Assembly (NCBI GenBank): GCA_002361735.1
Contig: DETS01000079.1
Coordinates: 1-13,743 of the forward strand
Length of the DNA stretch: 13,743 nt
Origin: Lachnospiraceae bacterium UBA3282
GTDB lineage: Bacteria > Bacillota > Clostridia > Lachnospirales > Lachnospiraceae
Direction of reading: 5' to 3'
Shown: piece by piece, positions 1-7,654 of the stretch
Position numbering within the stretch: position 1 is the stretch's first letter
Layout of the letters: the number at the start of each line of letters is the position of its first letter
Program-made: the position numbers and the translations under genes
Notes under the pieces: generated by a model
Told to the model about the DNA's origin: nothing
What the model saw: the letters and a program-made list of their open reading frames with translations, nothing else
Database searches by the model: none

Positions 1-468
1 ATCGATCTTTTCCGGCTCTTTGGGTGAAAGCTTAACATGTGTCGGAAAGCCCGCACCGCCCATGCCAACGACACCTGCCTCTTTCACACACTCAATGATT
101 TCTTCCCGCGTCATCTCCTCAAGCGGTTTGCGTTTCGGATATTCGACTTCCTCATAGAGTCCGTCATTTTCAATCACAATGCTCATCACACTGTCGCCCG
201 TGACTACGCGCCGCGGCTCGATTGCCTTCACCGTTCCCGATACCGTCGCATAAATGGGCGCTGACACAAAACCGCCCGCTTCCGCAATCTTTTGCCCCGT
301 CAGCACCCGATCGCCCTTCTCTACGATGGGTTTGGCCGGCGCACCGATATGCTGGGACAGCGGGTACACCAGATCTCCCTTGGGCAGCACAGCCTTTATG
401 GGCTTATCTTTTGACAGATCCTTGCCGTCATAAGGATGTATGCCGCCGTTGAATGTTCGTTTTGCCAT
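1..468 (-). CDS. rnfC: Electron transport complex subunit RnfC, N-terminal part (cut by window edge)
   Basis: RnfC is the peripheral subunit of the membrane-bound Rnf complex, which moves electrons between ferredoxin and NAD+ and couples this to Na+ or H+ transport. The 156 visible codons start MAKRTFNGGIHPYDGK, and the GGIHPxDGK...SKDKPI block is typical of the RnfC N-terminus. A barrel-sandwich-like stretch follows (residues about 25-105). The fragment ends in the glycine-rich GVVGMGGAGFPTHVKL, the start of the NADH/FMN-binding domain related to the 51-kDa complex I subunit. The C-terminal part, including the expected [4Fe-4S] motifs, lies beyond position 1. The only usable start is ATG at 468. 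An AAAGGAG lies at 488-482, rather far upstream (13 nt), and no in-frame alternative start occurs between. The gene is probably first in an rnf operon running off the left edge. The identity is secure; the choice of Na+ or H+ cannot be read from this part. Confidence 0.93.
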   Translation of the reverse strand, partial: MAKRTFNGGIHPYDGKDLSKDKPIKAVLPKGDLVYPLSQHIGAPAKPIVEKGDRVLTGQKIAEAGGFVSAPIYATVSGTVKAIEPRRVVTGDSVMSIVIENDGLYEEVEYPKRKPLEEMTREEIIECVKEAGVVGMGGAGFPTHVKLSPKEPEKID

Positions 469-633
469 ACCTGTAACCCTGCTCCTTTCGATTCCAACTC
501 ACACCGCTCCAAAATCATCCCGCATATCGCAAAATGATAAGGAACCGCTATAATAAATATACTATTTTTCGACGAAAAAAACTACTGCTAATTCAAAAAA
601 TGTGTTAAGATGAGGAAAAGAATGGAGGATCCT
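469..633. promoter_or_regulatory. Divergent intergenic region between rnfC and the exonuclease gene; candidate promoter
   Basis: This 165-bp gap separates two divergent genes and must hold both promoters. It is strongly A+T-rich from about 530 to 600. On the plus strand a perfect TATAAT lies at 549-554, but the hexamer 17 bp upstream (526-531, ATCGCA) matches the -35 consensus at only 3 of 6 positions. On the minus strand I found only weak candidates, such as TATATT or TATTAT around 549-561, without a good -35. The plus-strand -10 is plausible; nothing firmer can be said for rnfC. No riboswitch-like fold was recognised. Confidence 0.35.
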
Positions 634-1737
634 ATGCAAATCATCAATCATACCCTGGAATCGTTCACGATCAATTACCCTCTGGAGCATATCGCGCCGT
701 TGGAGAATTTCCTGTTTGTGGATATTGAAACCACAGGTTTTACCGCGAAAAGTTCCTCCCTCTATCTGATCGGAACCGCTTTTTTTAGGAATGGAAACTG
801 GCAGATCAGACAATGGTTTGCAGAAAACCCCATCGAAGAAGCGGCTCTCTTAAATGACTTTTTTGCGTTTGCCGCTTCTTTCACCCATCTCGTCCACTTT
901 AACGGCAACAATTTTGATCTCCCCTATCTTCTTCAAAAGTGTGCACAGCATAAACTGCCGCACAACTTCGATGATTATGAGGGCATCGACTTATATAAAC
1001 GCCTCTCTCCCTACAAAGCCTTTCTGCATGTTCCAAACTGCAAGCAGAAAACTCTGGAGACCCTTCTTGGTATCTCCAGAGAGGACCGTTATCACGGCGG
1101 CGAACTGATCGGGGTCTACCGACAATATGTACAAACCCCGACGGAGAACGGAAAAATGCTCCTGCTTTTACATAATCGCGAAGATATGCAGGGAATGCTG
1201 CGGCTTCTGCCCCTTCTCGCTGTCTATGACCTGTTCAATGCAGAGATTCGGGTAAAAAAGGTACAGGCACAGCACTTCGTTGACTATCATGGTCAAGACA
1301 GGCAGGAACTTCTGATGAAACTCGCTTTACCCACACCCCTGCCCTTTTCTCTCTCCGATTTTGCAAACGGCTGCTATTTCAGTGGAGAGAAAAACAGCGG
1401 CATCCTGAAAGTGCCTCTCTACGAAGAAGAAATGAAATATTTCTACGCCAATTACAAAGACTACTACTATCTTCCCGATGAGGATATCGCCCTGCATAAA
1501 TCGGTATCAGGCTTTGTAGATAAGGCGCACCGCATTCAGGCGTCCGCTTCCAATTGTTATACTCGCAAATACGGCACCTTTTTACCACAGTGGGACATTC
1601 TGGTAGAACCCTTTTTCAAGCGGGATTACAAGGGAAACGAGCTCTTTTTTGAGCTCACGGAAGATCGAAAGACCGACCGGGATCTCTTTTCCGCTTATGC
1701 CGCTCATCTGCTCGGCAAGATGGCAAAAACATATTAA
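634..1737 (+). CDS. YprB-family RNase H-like (DEDD) exonuclease domain protein
   Basis: A 367-residue protein of the YprB / RNase_H_2 family, predicted 3'-5' exonucleases of the DEDD superfamily with largely unknown substrates. The first metal-binding motif is DIETTGF (D30, E32). The second is the aspartate in HFNGNNFDLPYL. The third is in the HNREDMQGMLRLL segment near residue 190. A C-terminal domain of about 160 residues (after YDLFNAEIRVKK, including NCYTRKYGTFLPQW) follows and has no function I can assign. ATG at 634 is preferred because GGAGG lies at 624-628 with a 5-nt gap; an in-frame ATG at 610 has no ribosome-binding site. It is the only plus-strand gene, monocistronic, with its own terminator. 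The domain call is firm; the biological role is open. Confidence 0.82.
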   Translation: MQIINHTLESFTINYPLEHIAPLENFLFVDIETTGFTAKSSSLYLIGTAFFRNGNWQIRQWFAENPIEEAALLNDFFAFAASFTHLVHFNGNNFDLPYLLQKCAQHKLPHNFDDYEGIDLYKRLSPYKAFLHVPNCKQKTLETLLGISREDRYHGGELIGVYRQYVQTPTENGKMLLLLHNREDMQGMLRLLPLLAVYDLFNAEIRVKKVQAQHFVDYHGQDRQELLMKLALPTPLPFSLSDFANGCYFSGEKNSGILKVPLYEEEMKYFYANYKDYYYLPDEDIALHKSVSGFVDKAHRIQASASNCYTRKYGTFLPQWDILVEPFFKRDYKGNELFFELTEDRKTDRDLFSAYAAHLLGKMAKTY

Positions 1738-1743
1738 AAGTCA

Positions 1744-1777
1744 AAAAAGGCAGCGGTCATCGCTGCCTTTTCTCTTT
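1744..1777. terminator. Bidirectional rho-independent terminator
   Basis: The stem is GGCAGCG (1749-1755) and CGCTGCC (1761-1767) with a 5-nt loop. It is followed on the plus strand by TTTTCTCTTT and preceded by six A residues, which give a U-tract on the minus strand. It lies just after the exonuclease stop and about 40 bp after the cheR stop, so it can end both convergent transcripts. Confidence 0.9.
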
Positions 1778-1816
1778 CCTTCATGAAATTGAAATCTATG
1801 CGGAGAACGCTTCCTT

Positions 1817-2596
1817 CTACAGCGGTTTTTGATAAAAGAAAGAATTCTTCCGTTCAAATCCAACATCCTTGTAGTTGATGATCTGCTCGGTACTGCCGAT
1901 AAAAAGATATCCACCCGGTTTCAAGCTCTTTTGGAACTTGCGGAAGACTTCATCCTTTGCTTCCTCCGTAAAGTAAATGAGCACATTCCGACACACGATC
2001 AAATGAAAATCAGTGGGATAGGTATCCTTTAAGAGATTGTGCTCCTTAAACTCCACGCGGGACTTGACCTCATCGGAAATCTGATAGGAGGGACCAATCT
2101 TCGTAAAAAATTTTTTCTTCAGATCCGCCGGTACTCCTGTAATGCTCTTTTCCGCATAAAGCCCTGTCTTCGCCTTCGCAATCACCTGCTTATCAAGATC
2201 AGTGGCATATATCTTGATCTGACCAAGCGGCAGATGCCTGGAAAGCGCCATCACCAGTGAATAGGGTTCGTCACCTGTAGAACAGGCCGCGCTCCAAATC
2301 TTCAGATTCTTCCCATAACGATTGATCAGCTCCGGAAAAACATCCTTGTCTAAGAGCTGCCATTGATCTACATTTCTGTAAAACTCGGACACGTTGATTG
2401 TAAGATAATTGACAAATTCCTCAAATTTCGCCTGATCAGATTTCAGGGTAGCAACATAATTCTCGTATCCTACAATCTTATTTTTGGAGATCAGCGTATC
2501 GATCCGACGCTTCATCTGCTTTTCCTTGTAAGCGTTCAGGTCAATCTTGGTCAGGTCGAAAACCGCTTTCTTAAAGTACTCGTAGTCATACATCAT
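1817..2596 (-). CDS. cheR: CheR-type protein-glutamate O-methyltransferase
   Basis: CheR transfers methyl groups from S-adenosylmethionine to glutamates on chemoreceptors in the cytoplasm, setting adaptation. The roughly 259-residue product has the short helical CheR N-domain (about 1-75, ending NVSEFYRN), then the Rossmann-like catalytic domain with SAM motif SAACSTGDEPYS (about 102-113), the acidic YATDLD, and VCRNVLIYF. A KPGGYLFIGSTE strand lies near the end. Length is normal and there is no fused TPR or CheB domain. The start is uncertain. ATG at 2596 has AAGGA 11 nt upstream, ATG at 2593 has GGGGAG 4 nt upstream, and GTG at 2605 is also open but its AAGGA is only 2 nt away. It follows rpsA by about 40 nt without a terminator and is probably the last gene of that transcript. 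No receptor, cheB or cheA is nearby. Confidence 0.9.
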   Translation of the reverse strand: MMYDYEYFKKAVFDLTKIDLNAYKEKQMKRRIDTLISKNKIVGYENYVATLKSDQAKFEEFVNYLTINVSEFYRNVDQWQLLDKDVFPELINRYGKNLKIWSAACSTGDEPYSLVMALSRHLPLGQIKIYATDLDKQVIAKAKTGLYAEKSITGVPADLKKKFFTKIGPSYQISDEVKSRVEFKEHNLLKDTYPTDFHLIVCRNVLIYFTEEAKDEVFRKFQKSLKPGGYLFIGSTEQIINYKDVGFERKNSFFYQKPL

Positions 2597-2635
2597 GCTC
2601 CCCACCGTCCTTATTCTTTTTTATACTCCCTTTTA

Positions 2636-3784
2636 TTACGCCTCGGTATCCTCGCTCTCCTCTGCAATCACCGCATCAATATCAACAGATACCACATCCG
2701 CATCGGACTCTACTTTTTCAGCTTTGGGTTCCGGTGCAAACATCGCCTTAATGCTCAGGCTGATTTTTTTGTCCGCCTCATTGAAATCAACAACTTTTGC
2801 CGTCACTTCCTGACCGCTCTTTAACACGTCGGAAGGCTTGTCGATATGCTCTTTGGAAATCTGAGACACATGAAGCAATGCGTCGATGCCGGGTTCAAGC
2901 TCGATAAATGCGCCAAAATCAGTCATACGCGCCACTTTACCTGTTACTTCGGTTCCGATCGCATACTTGTCCGCCGCTCCTCTCCAAGGATTCTGATCCT
3001 CGAATTTAAGGCTTAAGGCAATCTTGGTCCCGGAGATATCCTTAATGAGCACCTTCACCACATCGCCCACCTTAAATACCTTCTTGGGATTCTCCACTCT
3101 GCCCCAGGACATCTCAGAAATGTGCAGCAGACCGTCGCAGCCGCCCAAATCGATAAATGCACCGAAATCGGTCACATTCTTTACCGTTCCTTCCACGGTA
3201 TCGCCGATCTTAATGGTCTCAAACAGCTTCTTTTGCAGTTCCGCCTTTTCCTCCATGATCAGCTGCTTTCTGTCGCCGATATATCTTCTTCTCTTTGGAT
3301 TATACTCACTGATGACAAACTGGATCTCCTGACCCGCATATTTGTTCAGATCTTTCTCATAAGTATCGGATACGAGGCTTGCGGGGATGAAGATTCTGAC
3401 TTCTTCCACGACAACACTTAAACCGCCGTCCAGCACCTGAGCTACCTTAGCCGTAAGTACTTCCCTGTTCTCGTACGCCTCCTCGATGCGCTTATTGCCT
3501 CTGTCAGCCGCAAGACGCTTATAAGTAAGGAGAACCTGTCCTTCGCCGTCATTTACCTTAAGTACCTTTACTTCCATGGTATCACCGGGCTTTGCGATGG
3601 TCGTCAGGTCTACGCCCGGCTCGTTCGTATACTCGTTCCGCGTCAAAACACCGTCTGACTTGTAGCCGATGTTTAAGATGATTTCTTCAGGTTTTACATC
3701 TATAACGGTACCTTCAACGATCTCTCCTGTGTGTATTGTCTTTAAAGACTCCTCTAACATTTGTTCAAAAGTTTGTTCGGACAT
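2636..3784 (-). CDS. rpsA: S1 RNA-binding domain protein / 30S ribosomal protein S1 homolog
   Basis: A 382-residue protein with four S1 (OB-fold) RNA-binding domains at about residues 17-90, 107-173, 191-261 and 276-347, then an acidic tail rich in Glu and Asp (about 350-382). Domains 3 and 4 carry the classic VTDFGAFIDL...GLLHISEMSW and MTDFGAFIEL...ALLHVSQIS signatures. Domains 1 and 2 are more diverged, as usual for Firmicute S1 proteins, which are shorter than the six-domain E. coli S1. The role is mRNA binding near the ribosome; essentiality cannot be inferred. ATG at 3784 is chosen because GAGGAGG lies 9 nt upstream. A longer open frame reaching 3964 would run out of frame through ispH and has no support. 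The first 20 nt overlap the end of ispH, and in some clostridia the two proteins are one fused polypeptide. Confidence 0.93.
   Translation of the reverse strand: MSEQTFEQMLEESLKTIHTGEIVEGTVIDVKPEEIILNIGYKSDGVLTRNEYTNEPGVDLTTIAKPGDTMEVKVLKVNDGEGQVLLTYKRLAADRGNKRIEEAYENREVLTAKVAQVLDGGLSVVVEEVRIFIPASLVSDTYEKDLNKYAGQEIQFVISEYNPKRRRYIGDRKQLIMEEKAELQKKLFETIKIGDTVEGTVKNVTDFGAFIDLGGCDGLLHISEMSWGRVENPKKVFKVGDVVKVLIKDISGTKIALSLKFEDQNPWRGAADKYAIGTEVTGKVARMTDFGAFIELEPGIDALLHVSQISKEHIDKPSDVLKSGQEVTAKVVDFNEADKKISLSIKAMFAPEPKAEKVESDADVVSVDIDAVIAEESEDTEA
3764..3773 (-). other. Overlap of ispH stop and rpsA start with a UUU_UGA slip-prone stop
   Basis: In the ispH frame the last codons read AAC TTT TGA. Because four T residues precede GA, tRNA-Phe in the P site could slip +1 from TTT to TTT and re-pair perfectly, so the ribosome would continue GAA CAA ATG in the rpsA frame, from rpsA residue 7. 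The product would be an IspH-S1 fusion resembling known clostridial fusions. This resembles the +1 site of prfB (CUU UGA), but the Shine-Dalgarno-like element lies about 24 nt upstream and not next to the site. Plain reinitiation at rpsA is the simpler reading. Confidence 0.3.
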
Positions 3785-4634
3785 AATTTCGAACCTCCTC
3801 GATAATATTGTTTGGGGTTGAAGCCCCTGCTGTAATACCCACCAGTCGGACAGTTTCAGGTAACTGTAAATGCAGATCATCAAGTGTCCGGATATGATAA
3901 GTCTCCTCGCACTCCTGTCTGCAGATCTCATAGAGCTTTCTCGTATTAGAACTATGATTTCCACCTATCACAATCATAACGTCAGCCTTGGAAGCAAGCT
4001 CCCTGGCTTCAGTCTGACGCACTTCCGTAGCGTTACATACAGTATTCACAACACTAACATTGTAACCTTTTTTCTCTATAATTTCAACCACATCTTGAAA
4101 TTTCTTGTAGTTAAATGTCGTTTGAGAAACAACATACAACTCCTCGCCTGCCTGAGGCACGAATTTTTCAGCCTCCTCCAAGGAGCCAATGAGATAGGTT
4201 TTTGTGCAGGACCATCCTCTGGTTGCCTCTACTTCGGGATGCCCTTCATCGCCCACGATGACGATGCTTTTGCCCGCTGCGCTCTCCTTCTCTACAATAT
4301 CGTGGATCCGTTTGACGAAGGGACAGGTGGCGTCCATCACCTGATACCCCAGTGCTTTCAGCTTTTCGCTGACATTTCTTTCTACTCCGTGGGAGCGAAT
4401 GATCACCGTCCCCCTCTCCTCCTCGGGAATCTGTTCTGCTTCCGCAAGAGAAGACAGGATACGTACCCCCCGCCTTTGCAGATCGTTCACCACTTCTTCG
4501 TTATGGATAATCGATCCAAACGTGTAGATCGGCGGCTCATCTTTCCCTCTGCGCGCTATCTGCTCATAGACAGTATCCACCGCCCTCTGTACGCCGAAGC
4601 AGAATCCCGCATGCTCTGCCAAAATGACTTCCAT
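3765..4634 (-). CDS. ispH: 4-hydroxy-3-methylbut-2-enyl diphosphate reductase
   Basis: IspH (LytB) catalyses the last step of the MEP isoprenoid pathway, reducing HMBPP to IPP and DMAPP in the cytoplasm with a [4Fe-4S] cluster. At 289 residues it has the normal length. The three cluster cysteines are visible at C12 (AGFCFGV), C104 (DATCPFV) and C200 (NTVCNATEVRQ). Substrate residues are also present: H44 in IHNEEV, H82 in RSHGV, H132 and E134 in GHPEVEATRG, and GGNHSSNT. ATG at 4634 is preceded by GGAGGG with a 5-nt gap. It lies 56 nt after cmk and overlaps rpsA by 20 nt, so translation of the two is probably coupled. The order cmk-ispH-rpsA is a recurring clostridial arrangement. No anomaly is seen in the sequence itself. 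Confidence 0.97.
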   Translation of the reverse strand: MEVILAEHAGFCFGVQRAVDTVYEQIARRGKDEPPIYTFGSIIHNEEVVNDLQRRGVRILSSLAEAEQIPEEERGTVIIRSHGVERNVSEKLKALGYQVMDATCPFVKRIHDIVEKESAAGKSIVIVGDEGHPEVEATRGWSCTKTYLIGSLEEAEKFVPQAGEELYVVSQTTFNYKKFQDVVEIIEKKGYNVSVVNTVCNATEVRQTEARELASKADVMIVIGGNHSSNTRKLYEICRQECEETYHIRTLDDLHLQLPETVRLVGITAGASTPNNIIEEVRNYVRTNF

Positions 4635-4690
4635 AAACGCCCTCCATGCCTGAGCTTTTTTACGCAGGTATGCTTACAAAATTACACCTG

Positions 4691-5347
4691 CTATTCTATG
4701 AGGGAAATAATGGTGTCTGCCACTTCCTCCACAGTCATATGCGAGGAATCCACGAGTACCGCATCCTCCGCCTGCTTTAAGGGAGAAATCTCCCTGGTCA
4801 TATCCTGCCTGTCCCTCTCGATAATATCTTTTTCGATTACGGCAAGGTCACAGCTTTCTCCCTTTGCCGTAAGTTCTTTATAACGCCGCAGGGCCCTCTC
4901 GTGACTGTCCGCCGTCAGAAATACCTTGACCTGCGCATTCGGCAGCACACAGGTACCGATATCCCTGCCGTCCATCACCACATCCGCGCCCGCCGCCAGT
5001 TTCTGCTGCAGCTCCACCAGTTTTTTTCGCACATTGGGATTGGGACTGCTGGCGGATGCCATCTTGCCCACCTCCTCCGTGCGGATCAAGCCATTTACAT
5101 TCTCACCGTTTAGGTAAACGATCTGTGCACCATCCTCATAACCGATGGTAATATCCGCCTCCTGACATTTGATATCGATTGCCGCCGTATCTGCCGCGTC
5201 TACGCCTTCTCTGATCAAAAACAGAGCCATCGCGCGATACATCGCTCCCGTATCCACATAAATATAGCCTTTCTTTGCCGCAATCAGTTTGGCAATGGTA
5301 CTCTTTCCCGCTCCTGCCGGTCCGTCTATCGCAATATTGATACTCAT
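4691..5347 (-). CDS. cmk: Cytidylate kinase
   Basis: CMP/dCMP kinase, which phosphorylates CMP and dCMP with ATP in pyrimidine nucleotide salvage and turnover. The 218-residue length is normal. The Walker A loop GPAGAGKST is at residues 9-17, followed by the CMP-binding DTGAMYRA, the central DGRDIGTCVLP, and the LID-region arginines in ERDRQDMTREISPL. ATG at 5347 is preferred because GGAGG (5357-5353) lies 5 nt upstream; an in-frame ATG at 5359 has its nearest AAGGA almost touching it. It follows the flavoprotein gene by 31 nt. In many Firmicutes plsC sits between cmk and ispH; here it is absent and only 56 nt separate them. Confidence 0.97.
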   Translation of the reverse strand: MSINIAIDGPAGAGKSTIAKLIAAKKGYIYVDTGAMYRAMALFLIREGVDAADTAAIDIKCQEADITIGYEDGAQIVYLNGENVNGLIRTEEVGKMASASSPNPNVRKKLVELQQKLAAGADVVMDGRDIGTCVLPNAQVKVFLTADSHERALRRYKELTAKGESCDLAVIEKDIIERDRQDMTREISPLKQAEDAVLVDSSHMTVEEVADTIISLIE

Positions 5348-5378
5348 AGCCGCCTCCATATCCTTTTTATGATGTCTC

Positions 5379-6710
5379 TTAATCTATATCGGTCAAAATG
5401 CTCGAACCCGCAAGATGTCCCGTCGACCAGGCGATCTGCAGATTAAAACCGCCCGTCAATGCGTCCAGATCCAGAATCTCACCCGCGAAATAGAGTCCCC
5501 GCACCCGCTTGGATTCCATGGTGGAAGGATTGACCTCCTTCACATTTATGCCGCCCCGCGTGATGACCGCCTCCGAAAATCCCCGCAGCCCTGCCGCCTG
5601 CATGGTAAGCCCCTTGGTAAGGTGCAGCAGCGACTCTCTTTCCTTTTTCGTGATCTCATGAATCTTCTGATCAGGATCGACTCCCGACAAAGATATCATA
5701 ACAGGCGTTAGCTTTGCCGGATAAAGACTCCCGATCACATTTTTGAAACTCTTATTGCGGTTTTCCTCAAATTCGCGCAAAATACGACGATCAAGCTGCT
5801 CTGCCGAAAGTGCCGGTTTCAGATCCAAAATGAAACTCACCTGTTCCTTATCCTTACATCGTTCATAATAGCTGCTTGCCGATAAAGCCAAAGGACCGCT
5901 GATTCCAAAATGGGTGAACAACAGTTCACCAAAGCCCTGCCAAATCTTCTTTGCCCCACAGTTCATGGTTAATTGTACATTCTTCAAAGACAACCCCTGC
6001 AGGTTCGCGCACCAGGGCTCTCTGATTTCAATGGGCGTGAGGGCAGGCGAACACTCTTTCACCGTATGTCCCTGACGCTCTGCCATCCGATAGCCGTCCC
6101 CCGTCGATCCCGTGCTCGGATAAGAAAGCCCTCCCGTCGCCAATACTACCTTCGACGCCGAAATCCGTTCTCCGCTTTCAAGGACAACGCCCGTTATTTG
6201 TTTTCGGACATCAAAGCGGTTCTTCTTTCCTGCCGCAGTTGGCATTTCCGCTGATGCCTCTGCCTCAGAAATATCCTCTGTCAGGAGTTCCTTCACCGCC
6301 GCCCCCAATCGCACTGTCACCCCCTGCCTTCGCAAAAGCCGCTCCAGCGCAGCCGTCACATCGGAAGCGTGGTCCGATATCGGAAATACCCGTTCTCCCC
6401 GCTCCGTCTTCAAAGAACAGCCGTTATTTTCCAAAAAAGCCATCATGGTAATATTGTCAAACTCATGGAAAGCGCTGTAGAAAAATTTGGGATTGGTCAC
6501 CATATTTTCAAAAAACTTGTCCCGCTCGCAGGCATTCGTGACATTACAGCGTCCCTTGCCGGTGATATAGAGTTTCTTCCCAAGTTTCTCATTTTTTTCA
6601 CATAAAATAACGCGGTGTCCCTTTTCCGACGCCGCAATTGCCGCCATCATTCCCGCCGCGCCGCCGCCGATCACGACAACCTGATTCTTTTTCATATTCA
6701 TCGTTTTCAC
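5379..6710 (-). CDS. BaiN/YhiN-family NAD(P)/FAD-dependent oxidoreductase
   Basis: A 443-residue flavoprotein of the HI0933/YhiN/BaiN family. Members are often annotated as aminoacetone oxidase or BaiN, but the physiological substrate of most is unknown. The dinucleotide-binding motif VVIGGGAAGMMAA is at residues 13-25, followed by the family blocks LGKKLYITGKGRCNVTN and LATGGLSYPSTGSTGDGY. The C-terminal FAD-binding RGLYFAGEILDLDALTGGFNLQIAWSTG completes the fold. A polar stretch around residues 147-173 (EDISEAEASAEMPTAAGKK...) looks like a lineage-specific insertion. The start is probably the GTG at 6710: GGAG at 6721-6718 lies 7 nt upstream, while the ATGs at 6701 and 6695 are too far from it. 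The GTG is only 4 nt after the rpiR stop, so the Shine-Dalgarno lies inside rpiR and coupling is likely. I do not assign a bile-acid role. Confidence 0.88.
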   Translation of the reverse strand: MKTMNMKKNQVVVIGGGAAGMMAAIAASEKGHRVILCEKNEKLGKKLYITGKGRCNVTNACERDKFFENMVTNPKFFYSAFHEFDNITMMAFLENNGCSLKTERGERVFPISDHASDVTAALERLLRRQGVTVRLGAAVKELLTEDISEAEASAEMPTAAGKKNRFDVRKQITGVVLESGERISASKVVLATGGLSYPSTGSTGDGYRMAERQGHTVKECSPALTPIEIREPWCANLQGLSLKNVQLTMNCGAKKIWQGFGELLFTHFGISGPLALSASSYYERCKDKEQVSFILDLKPALSAEQLDRRILREFEENRNKSFKNVIGSLYPAKLTPVMISLSGVDPDQKIHEITKKERESLLHLTKGLTMQAAGLRGFSEAVITRGGINVKEVNPSTMESKRVRGLYFAGEILDLDALTGGFNLQIAWSTGHLAGSSILTDID

Positions 6711-6714
6711 ACTG

Positions 6715-7644
6715 TTACTCCGTTTTTTTACGGAGTGGATAGTTTAGCATCGGTTCCTCGTCAATAAAGTTAATCTCATCATTCAGATATACCTGATAAT
6801 TGTTCCAAGCCTCCTCAAGGTTCTTCAGATTATCCTTGACCTCCTCAGGCTGCTTTAAGCACATCGCTACCACCAGCGCGTTGATCAGGCTTAAGGGAGC
6901 AACCAGCGAATCCACGATAGACACCATATCGCTTCTCGCCAATAAATTACAGGAAGAATAAAGATTCATCGGAGAATGCACGGAATCCGTGACCGCAATC
7001 ACCTTCGCGTTCCTGTCATTGGCAAACTCCATGGCTTTCAAAGTTCTCATAGAATATCTGGGAAAGCTGATACCCACAAAAGCATCCTTCTCATCGATGC
7101 GAATCATCTGTTCAAAGGTTTCCGAAACACTTGTTGTTTTTAGGAGCACAACATTCCCACGGATCATATTCAGGTAAAACTGCAAAAAATCCGCCAGCGG
7201 CTCACAGCTTCTGACACCCATAATGTAAACTGCCTTCGCCTCCAATATGATATCCACCGCTGTCTCAAACGCCGTTGCATCCAGATTATGAATGGTATCC
7301 TGTATTTTCTCAATATCAGCGGTAAGGACGGAGTTTAAGATCTCCGACTGACTGCTTTTTCCATACTTCGCGCCAATCTTCTGTACGGAATTGATTTTAT
7401 TTTGGACCCAGTATTCCAGATCCCTCTGAAATTCCGGATATCCGTTATAGCCGATGAACATGGCATAACGAACAACGGTGGACTCACTGACGCCCACCGT
7501 ATCTCCCAGCTTTGCCGCCGTCATAAAGACCGCCTGATCATAATGATCGTAGATAAAAGCCGAGATTGCCTTCTGTCCCTTGCTCATCTTACTGTAGTAC
7601 TCGTTAATCCTGGTTATGATGTCATATCGATTCTCTATTGCCAT
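6715..7644 (-). CDS. MurR/RpiR-family transcriptional regulator (HTH + SIS domains)
   Basis: A 309-residue regulator. The N-terminal HTH_6 domain (about residues 5-80) contains the recognition region TAAKLGDTVGVSESTVVRYAMFIGYNGYPEFQRDL. The SIS sugar-isomerase-like domain follows (about 120-250), with VYIMGVRSCEPLADFLQFYL and a serine-rich phosphosugar-loop-like segment FVGISFPRYSMRTL. RpiR proteins normally sense phosphosugars, but no sugar gene is adjacent, so the ligand is unknown. ATG at 7644 is chosen because AGGGG lies 7 nt upstream; longer in-frame extensions run back into tetR. The gap to tetR is 10 nt and the ribosome-binding site overlaps the tetR stop, so the two regulators are co-translated. 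The 3' end forms a hairpin with the next gene's ribosome-binding site. Confidence 0.9.
   Translation of the reverse strand: MAIENRYDIITRINEYYSKMSKGQKAISAFIYDHYDQAVFMTAAKLGDTVGVSESTVVRYAMFIGYNGYPEFQRDLEYWVQNKINSVQKIGAKYGKSSQSEILNSVLTADIEKIQDTIHNLDATAFETAVDIILEAKAVYIMGVRSCEPLADFLQFYLNMIRGNVVLLKTTSVSETFEQMIRIDEKDAFVGISFPRYSMRTLKAMEFANDRNAKVIAVTDSVHSPMNLYSSCNLLARSDMVSIVDSLVAPLSLINALVVAMCLKQPEEVKDNLKNLEEAWNNYQVYLNDEINFIDEEPMLNYPLRKKTE
6717..6736 (-). promoter_or_regulatory. Hairpin that contains the flavoprotein gene's Shine-Dalgarno
   Basis: ACTCCGT (6717-6723) and ACGGAGT (6730-6736) form a perfect 7-bp stem with a 6-nt loop (A residues in the minus-strand RNA). The GGAG that positions the GTG start at 6710 lies in the 3' arm. 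The stem covers the last codons and stop of rpiR, so a ribosome finishing rpiR would melt it. This fits translational coupling. It is unlikely to be a terminator because no U-tract follows. Confidence 0.5.
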
Positions 7645-7654
7645 ACAAAAACCC

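Noticed and set aside
3785..3964. N-terminal extension of the S1 protein by about 60 residues
   Set aside because: It would read through ispH in another frame. The GAGGAGG before ATG 3784 and S1 homology starting soon after that ATG fix the start.
4664..4691. Stem GCAGGT / ACCTGC at the end of cmk as a terminator
   Set aside because: Only 6 bp with a 16-nt loop and no U-tract on the minus strand; it would also split a tight operon.
3870..4883. 337-codon open frame on the plus strand
   Set aside because: It lies antisense to ispH, the intergenic gap and part of cmk, whose minus-strand products have intact catalytic motifs. Its translation shows no recognisable domain and no ribosome-binding site.
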